From Candidatus Peribacteria bacterium (GTDB taxonomy: Bacteria; Patescibacteriota; Gracilibacteria; Peribacterales; Peribacteraceae), in the NCBI GenBank assembly GCA_012515645.1, contig JAAYXY010000021.1, positions 1-8,769 on the forward strand: a stretch of 8,769 bases of DNA. Direction: 5' to 3'. Of this stretch, positions 5,667 through 8,769 are shown one piece after another. The notes under the pieces are model-generated. The model did not search any database. It was not told the DNA's origin and saw nothing but the letters and a program-made list of their open reading frames with translations. How positions within the stretch are numbered: the stretch's first letter is position 1; each line of letters opens with the position of its first letter. A program made the translations under genes and the position numbers.

Positions 5667-7505
5667 TTACCGTTTCAAAACACTCAGAAAAGCTTCCTGG
5701 GTCAATGTGACTTTCCCCATCTGTTTCAGGCGTTTCTTCCCCTTCTTCTGCTTTTCCAGCAATTTGCGCTTCCGCGAAACATCGCCGCCGTACAAATGTC
5801 CCGTCACATCCTTACGAAAAGCTGACAACGTCTCACGAGCAACGATTTTGGCACCGATCGCAGCCTGGATGGGAATCTGGTACTGCGCTTTGGGGATGAC
5901 CGTCTTGAGCTTTTTACATACGAGCGCGCCGACATCCTGCGCCTCGCTGCGATGCACAATGGTACTCAGTGCATCGGTCGGCTCCCCGAGCAACAAAATC
6001 TGGAGCTTGACTAAATCTCCCGCACGAAAACCGAGAGGCTCATAACTCATGGAAGCGTAACCGGACGTCGCGGATTTGAGGGCATCGAAGAAATCCGACA
6101 CAATACCTGCAAGCGGAATCTCAAAGTGCACGAGTACTCGGTCTGCATCCAGATACTCCATGGATTTTTGCACACCGCGGCGCTTTTGTGCAAGCGTCAT
6201 GACGGCACCAACATCCTGGGAACGACAAAGTATCTCCAGCTGTACCCACGGCTCGCGCACCTCTGCAATGTGCGCAGGATCCGGAAAATCGGCAGGATTG
6301 GAGAGAACCGCCACATTGGGTTCATCTGCCTTCAGCAGACTGGAACGGATAATTTCCGCAGGTCGCTTGGAGTGCAGATGGACCTCGTAACGTACGCTGG
6401 GAGCCGTGATGATGAGATCGCAGTCGTATTCGCGTTCCAAGCGCTCCTGCACAATATCCATGTGGAGGAGACCCAGAAAACCGCAACGGAAGCCGTTGCC
6501 AAGCGCAATGTTGCGTTCAGGTTCTACGGAGAGCGCTGCATCATTCAGAGAAAGTTTTTCGAGCGCATCGCGCAAGCGCGGATAGCCATCTGCCTCGGAA
6601 GGGTACAAACCTGCAAAAACCATCGGTTGCACCTCCCTGTAGCCCGGCAATGGCTGCGAATCGGGGGAAATCGCAACAGTATCCCCCGTCCGAACGCGCA
6701 AAACATCTTTGGCACCCGTGACGATGTACCCGATTTCGCCTTCATGAAGCGCGGCATCAGCAACGTACTGCGGCGAGAAATGGCCAACTTCCAGCGCCTC
6801 GAATCGCGCTTCACCCTTCAGTAAATGTATAGGCTGCCCTTTGTGAAAGGTGCCTTCCATAACACGCACATATGCCACAGCGCCGCGATACGGATCCATA
6901 ACAGCATCGAAAATGAGAGCCCTTCCTTCTGCCTTCTCGCTTCTGCCTTCTGCCTTCCGAAGTGAGAAGGAAGAAGGATCGGGAACATGCTCCACCACCG
7001 CCGTAAGAACACCTTCTATGCCGATCCCCTCTTTCGCAGATATGCGCAAAACAGCATCCGGCGTGCATCCGAGCAATTTTGTTACTTCCTCTGTCACTCG
7101 CTCGGGATCAGCCGCTGGCAAATCGATCTTATTGAGCACCGGAATAATTGTGAGATTATGTTCCATAGCCATATAGAGCACCGCCAGTGTCTGTGCCTGA
7201 ATACCCTGCGAAGCATCCACGAGCAGAATGGCTCCTTCGCACGCGGCGAGACTGCGGCTCACCTCGTACCGGAAATCCGTATGCCCGGGAGTGTCGATCA
7301 AATTGAGCTGCACACCCGCATATTGCATACGCACAGGCTGGAGCTTAATGGTAATCCCACGCTCGCGCTCCAAATCCATGGTATCCAGCAACTGCGCTTT
7401 CATCTCACGATGCTGCTTGGTGCCAGTCAACTCGATCATGCGGTCAGCAAGCGTGGACTTGCCGTGATCGATGTGCGCGATGATGCAGAAATTGCGGATA
7501 TCCAT
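5667..7505 (-). CDS. lepA: elongation factor 4 (LepA), ribosome-associated GTPase
   Basis: Translational GTPase that binds the ribosome and is implicated in back-translocation and 30S biogenesis. The 612 residues run through all domains: G1 AHIDHGKS at 10-17, ERGITIK at 48-54, G3 DTPGH at 71-75, G4 NKID at 125-128, G5 SAKEG at 156-160, then EF-G-like domains II, III and V. The LepA-specific C-terminal domain ends KLLEKQKKGKKRLKQMGKV and QEAFLSVLKR, matching the usual tail. It is about 13 residues longer than the E. coli protein, mostly from an insert at about 178-195, between the G domain and domain II, made by a purine-rich repeat. The ATG at 7505 is clear from MDIRNFCIIAHIDHGK; no Shine-Dalgarno is visible. 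The gene lies 59 bp after the upstream membrane protein and 25 bp before thpR. Confidence 0.98.
   Translation of the reverse strand: MDIRNFCIIAHIDHGKSTLADRMIELTGTKQHREMKAQLLDTMDLERERGITIKLQPVRMQYAGVQLNLIDTPGHTDFRYEVSRSLAACEGAILLVDASQGIQAQTLAVLYMAMEHNLTIIPVLNKIDLPAADPERVTEEVTKLLGCTPDAVLRISAKEGIGIEGVLTAVVEHVPDPSSFSLRKAEGRSEKAEGRALIFDAVMDPYRGAVAYVRVMEGTFHKGQPIHLLKGEARFEALEVGHFSPQYVADAALHEGEIGYIVTGAKDVLRVRTGDTVAISPDSQPLPGYREVQPMVFAGLYPSEADGYPRLRDALEKLSLNDAALSVEPERNIALGNGFRCGFLGLLHMDIVQERLEREYDCDLIITAPSVRYEVHLHSKRPAEIIRSSLLKADEPNVAVLSNPADFPDPAHIAEVREPWVQLEILCRSQDVGAVMTLAQKRRGVQKSMEYLDADRVLVHFEIPLAGIVSDFFDALKSATSGYASMSYEPLGFRAGDLVKLQILLLGEPTDALSTIVHRSEAQDVGALVCKKLKTVIPKAQYQIPIQAAIGAKIVARETLSAFRKDVTGHLYGGDVSRKRKLLEKQKKGKKRLKQMGKVTLTQEAFLSVLKR
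6924..6978. repeat. in-frame inverted, GCAGAAG-type repeat inside lepA
   Basis: Two 20-bp arms (6924-6943 and 6959-6978) are inverted copies with 18 of 20 positions complementary, separated by a 15-nt loop. Within it the 7-mer GCAGAAG (minus strand) and its variants recur. In lepA frame it encodes residues about 176-194, seen as FSLRKAEGRSEKAEGR. On the plus strand it reads in one frame as LPSAFSLLPSAFR, the wording of a dispersed purine/pyrimidine-biased intergenic repeat that gives spurious 'PSAFRLLPSAF' proteins in various bacterial genomes (from memory, not searched). Confidence 0.75.
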
Positions 7506-7564
7506 AGACCGCAGAAATGATGCCCGTCTTACGCAGGCGAGGCGAGCAAAAGGAGAACATTGCG

Positions 7565-8746
7565 TTACCGCCGGTACACATCCGCGAAGAACGCACCTGC
7601 ATTGCCGATGAACTTTTCATATTCCTCCTCAATACCATCGATACTCTCCCAATGCATCTCTTCCATACGCTCATCAAAAGAACGTTGTTCCCGCAAAAGC
7701 AATCCAGATTTCCATGTCCGCTTCTGCTTTTCGTATTCCATTCCGCGGCTGCGTGCCTCATCAAGACGCCGATATTGCACCCGCACGATACCCTGCGGAT
7801 CCCGGTCAGTGGAATGGATGTAGTCAGTGATAGGAAAAAACGCGTGCAAATCGCGCTCTTTTGCATGTGCAGCCTGCACAATACGCCGCGCATATGCCAA
7901 AAGTCGCTGACGTTCCCGCTGCTGCTCTTTCGTAAGGGAATCCGGTTGCTGCAATGCACGCTCCAACTCCTGAGTGGCATGCCGCACCGCCAGGAGCGCC
8001 TCGCGTTGACGTAATGCGGCAACTTCCTGCGCATAGCGATACGCAGTTTTGTCGATCTGCGGGTGCCCTTCCATGAGTTCCAACGCACTACTGACCGCTT
8101 CCATTTCCGGAAGCGACCGCAGGCTCCGCGCCAGATCGATCTGACGTGCGGTTTCAATGGCAACGAGGGCAATGCCCGCCTTTCCAAGAATATTGCCAAC
8201 GCGGCTGGGAGCACCCGGCGTCTGCGCCGGAGCCCGGGGAGCCGCTGAGCGTGGCGGAAATGTGCGCGAAAGAGGAGTGCGTGGCGATGGCGGAACGGCG
8301 CGAGGAGCAGCGGAACGCGCAGCGGCGCGTAATGCAGACGGTAACTTGTACAGGGCATACATGCCCACTGCACCCAAAGCACCGGCAGCAACAGCCGCGG
8401 CGAGGAGGTAGTTGGATAACGCCTCGTAACGGCTACGAAGAATATGCAACGCCCGACCTACCTTGAGATGATCGCCTACCACGTCGTTGACGCCATGCAA
8501 AAACTGGGCATATTCGCCCAAAACACCGCTTGGCGGCTCATCTGTGCCCCACTCGCCCTCAAGCTGGCGCAGGAGCATCATGTACACTGCTACACCTCCG
8601 TGCTCTTTCTGCAGAGTCGCAACATTGGACGCCGTCACACGCTCCTGCGGCAACACCGGCTCGCCCGCATCGTCGAAACGGATCTCTTGCCCAACGAAAG
8701 CAGATGCTGCTTCCATCCCCTGTAACAGGGAAACGGTTTCCTGCAT
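7565..8746 (-). CDS. unrecognised membrane-anchored coiled-coil protein (5' end uncertain)
   Basis: At least 393 residues with no family I recognise. From the ATG at 8746: a mixed helical N-terminal region of about 110 residues, a strong transmembrane helix at about 112-134 (LLAAAVAAGALGAVGMYALY), then a Pro/Ala/Arg-rich basic linker at about 136-183. A second hydrophobic segment is at about 184-200 (VGNILGKAGIALVAIETA). A long charged helical, probably coiled-coil part at about 208-300 and a charged C-terminal region with Arg/Glu-rich helices follow. The frame stays open from 8746 to the window edge, so the true start may lie outside. It precedes lepA by 59 bp on the same strand. The extensive plus-strand frames opposite it are shadows produced by GC-rich codons. 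Confidence 0.75.
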   Translation of the reverse strand: MQETVSLLQGMEAASAFVGQEIRFDDAGEPVLPQERVTASNVATLQKEHGGVAVYMMLLRQLEGEWGTDEPPSGVLGEYAQFLHGVNDVVGDHLKVGRALHILRSRYEALSNYLLAAAVAAGALGAVGMYALYKLPSALRAAARSAAPRAVPPSPRTPLSRTFPPRSAAPRAPAQTPGAPSRVGNILGKAGIALVAIETARQIDLARSLRSLPEMEAVSSALELMEGHPQIDKTAYRYAQEVAALRQREALLAVRHATQELERALQQPDSLTKEQQRERQRLLAYARRIVQAAHAKERDLHAFFPITDYIHSTDRDPQGIVRVQYRRLDEARSRGMEYEKQKRTWKSGLLLREQRSFDERMEEMHWESIDGIEEEYEKFIGNAGAFFADVYRR

Positions 8747-8769
8747 TGCAGAAATTTTGGAACGATCAA

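Noticed and set aside
6126..6824. Plus-strand 232-codon frame opposite lepA
   Set aside because: LepA on the other strand is unambiguous; the antisense frame shows no domain.
6921..6977. Possible CRISPR-like or VNTR array
   Set aside because: Units are 7 bp, imperfect, with no spacers and inside an essential-type gene; it is a short palindromic repeat, not an array.
7444..8391. Minus-strand 315-codon frame overlapping the end of lepA's start and the membrane protein
   Set aside because: It overlaps the lepA start codon region in another frame and is Arg/Cys/Ser-rich, as expected for an out-of-frame reading of GC-rich sequence.

Overview
The window looks like a chromosomal segment of a compact bacterial genome. 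It carries single-copy housekeeping genes on both strands, short intergenic gaps, and normal TAA/TAG/TGA stops, so the standard code applies. Base composition is moderately GC-rich in the core genes and visibly AT-richer between about 1.47 and 3.7 kb. Recurrent leaderless-type gene starts, plain core genes and unrecognised proteins would fit a candidate-phyla (Patescibacteria/Peregrinibacteria-like) genome. That is an impression from style, not a demonstrated placement.

Left part (1-1462): a 5'-complete but edge-truncated murC on the minus strand is divergent from a small FtsB/DivIC-type septum protein, linking peptidoglycan precursor synthesis and cell division. Middle-left (about 1470-3700): an AT-richer block holds an orphan acetylglutamate-kinase-like protein on the minus strand. 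Divergent from it is a two-gene unit, a HAD phosphatase and a GNAT acetyltransferase overlapping by ATGA. The 189-bp region between them has two overlapping divergent promoters. On the kinase side it also has a hairpin-rich leader ending in an intrinsic-terminator-like structure 7 nt before the start codon, which looks like an attenuator.

Middle (3773-5052): an initiator tRNA-fMet on the minus strand is followed by a divergent rpmA (ribosomal protein bL27) and an unrecognised helical protein on the plus strand. Right part (5096-8769): a minus-strand gene string of an unrecognised membrane-anchored, coiled-coil protein, lepA (EF4), and a 2H-type RNA 2',3'-cyclic phosphodiesterase (ThpR/LigT family).

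The main points to follow up are: (1) an in-frame, near-perfect inverted, GCAGAAG-type repeat inside lepA; (2) the terminator-before-ATG leader of the kinase gene; (3) three genes whose -10-like TANNNT boxes lie exactly 6 nt before the start codon, implying leaderless mRNAs; (4) an initiator tRNA in which one of the three conserved anticodon-stem G:C pairs is A:U; (5) the kinase/phosphatase/acetyltransferase cluster itself.
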